Shown piece after piece: positions 14,111 to 14,196 of a stretch of DNA of 14,196 nt; position 1 is the first letter of the stretch, and the number at the start of each line of letters is the position of its first letter. Where the stretch lies: contig CATWQE010000067.1 in NCBI GenBank assembly GCA_958352855.1, positions 1 through 14,196 of the forward strand. Direction: 5' to 3'. Under the pieces are notes generated by a model, which was not told the origin of the DNA, ran no database searches, and saw only the letters and a list, made by a program, of their open reading frames with translations. The position numbers were made by a program, and so were the translations under genes. Origin of the DNA: an uncultured Bacillota bacterium (lineage in GTDB: Bacteria > Bacillota > Clostridia > Lachnospirales > Lachnospiraceae).

Positions 14111-14196
14111 ATGGGAATTTCGATAAAAGAGATTGATGTTGCATCTCTCAGTCCGATGATGCAGCATTATGTAAAAACAAAAGAAGAATATAAGGA
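14111..14196 (+). CDS. mutS: DNA mismatch repair protein MutS, N-terminal start only
   Basis: Only 28 codons are in the window. The stretch ASLSPMMQHYVKTKEEYK is the conserved beginning of MutS domain I (LSPMMQQYxxxK), just before the FYEMF mismatch-wedge motif, which lies outside. MutS recognises mismatches and recruits MutL. About ten residues precede the usual LSPMM start; AGAGGA (14102-14107) is only 3 nt from the ATG at 14111, so the exact start is less sure than the identity. The position after miaB agrees with the common miaB-mutS-mutL order. Confidence 0.88.
   Translation, partial: MGISIKEIDVASLSPMMQHYVKTKEEYK

Noticed and set aside
1..14196. A previously undescribed defence or multi-gene system
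   Set aside because: Except for fic, DUF2284, DUF896 and the BofC-like gene, all genes are well-known housekeeping or sporulation genes; SbcCD with Fic is only an adjacency without further support.

Overview
The window looks like ordinary chromosome from a spore-forming member of the Lachnospiraceae (Clostridia; Blautia/Mediterraneibacter-like). The basis is moderate G+C, the two sporulation genes yqfC and yqfD, a clostridial-type Lgt with YGG in place of HGG, a ProB without a PUA domain, and the order 5-FCL, miaB, mutS. Genus and species cannot be settled from the sequence alone.

Layout: a partial lgt is on the minus strand at the left edge. A 156-bp divergent promoter region (696-851) separates it from a plus-strand run that reaches the right edge without a convincing terminator: sbcD, sbcC, a fic-family gene, a DUF2284 metal-binding protein gene, yqfC, yqfD, phoH, ybeY, a membrane-anchored protein with a BofC-like C-terminus, proB, a DUF896 gene, 5-formyltetrahydrofolate cyclo-ligase, miaB, and the first 28 codons of mutS. 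Gaps are short and several genes overlap (sbcD/sbcC 26 nt, yqfD/phoH 8 nt, DUF896/5-FCL 23 nt), so much of the strand is probably co-transcribed. No gene-free stretch exceeds 300 bases. I saw no tRNA, rRNA, CRISPR array, insertion sequence or riboswitch.

Functional blocks: (1) SbcC and SbcD form the Mre11/Rad50-type nuclease for hairpins and broken ends. (2) The fic gene is more AT-rich than its neighbours. It encodes a VbhA-like antitoxin domain, a Fic AMP-transferase core and a C-terminal winged helix, joined by a linker made of four 21-bp repeats; it looks like an accessory insertion. (3) yqfC-yqfD is a mother-cell sporulation pair, with a sigma-E-like promoter that overlaps the most upstream ATG and points to a GTG start at 7318. 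(4) phoH-ybeY are the RNA-metabolism pair. (5) A BofC-like orphan protein is preceded by a good match to a forespore sigma-G promoter. (6) proB, DUF896, 5-FCL, miaB and mutS form a housekeeping series in proline synthesis, folate interconversion, tRNA modification and mismatch repair.

No clearly new multi-gene system is present. The points most worth a second look are the two sporulation-type promoters, the Fic protein with an altered antitoxin motif and a repeat linker, and proB standing without proA.
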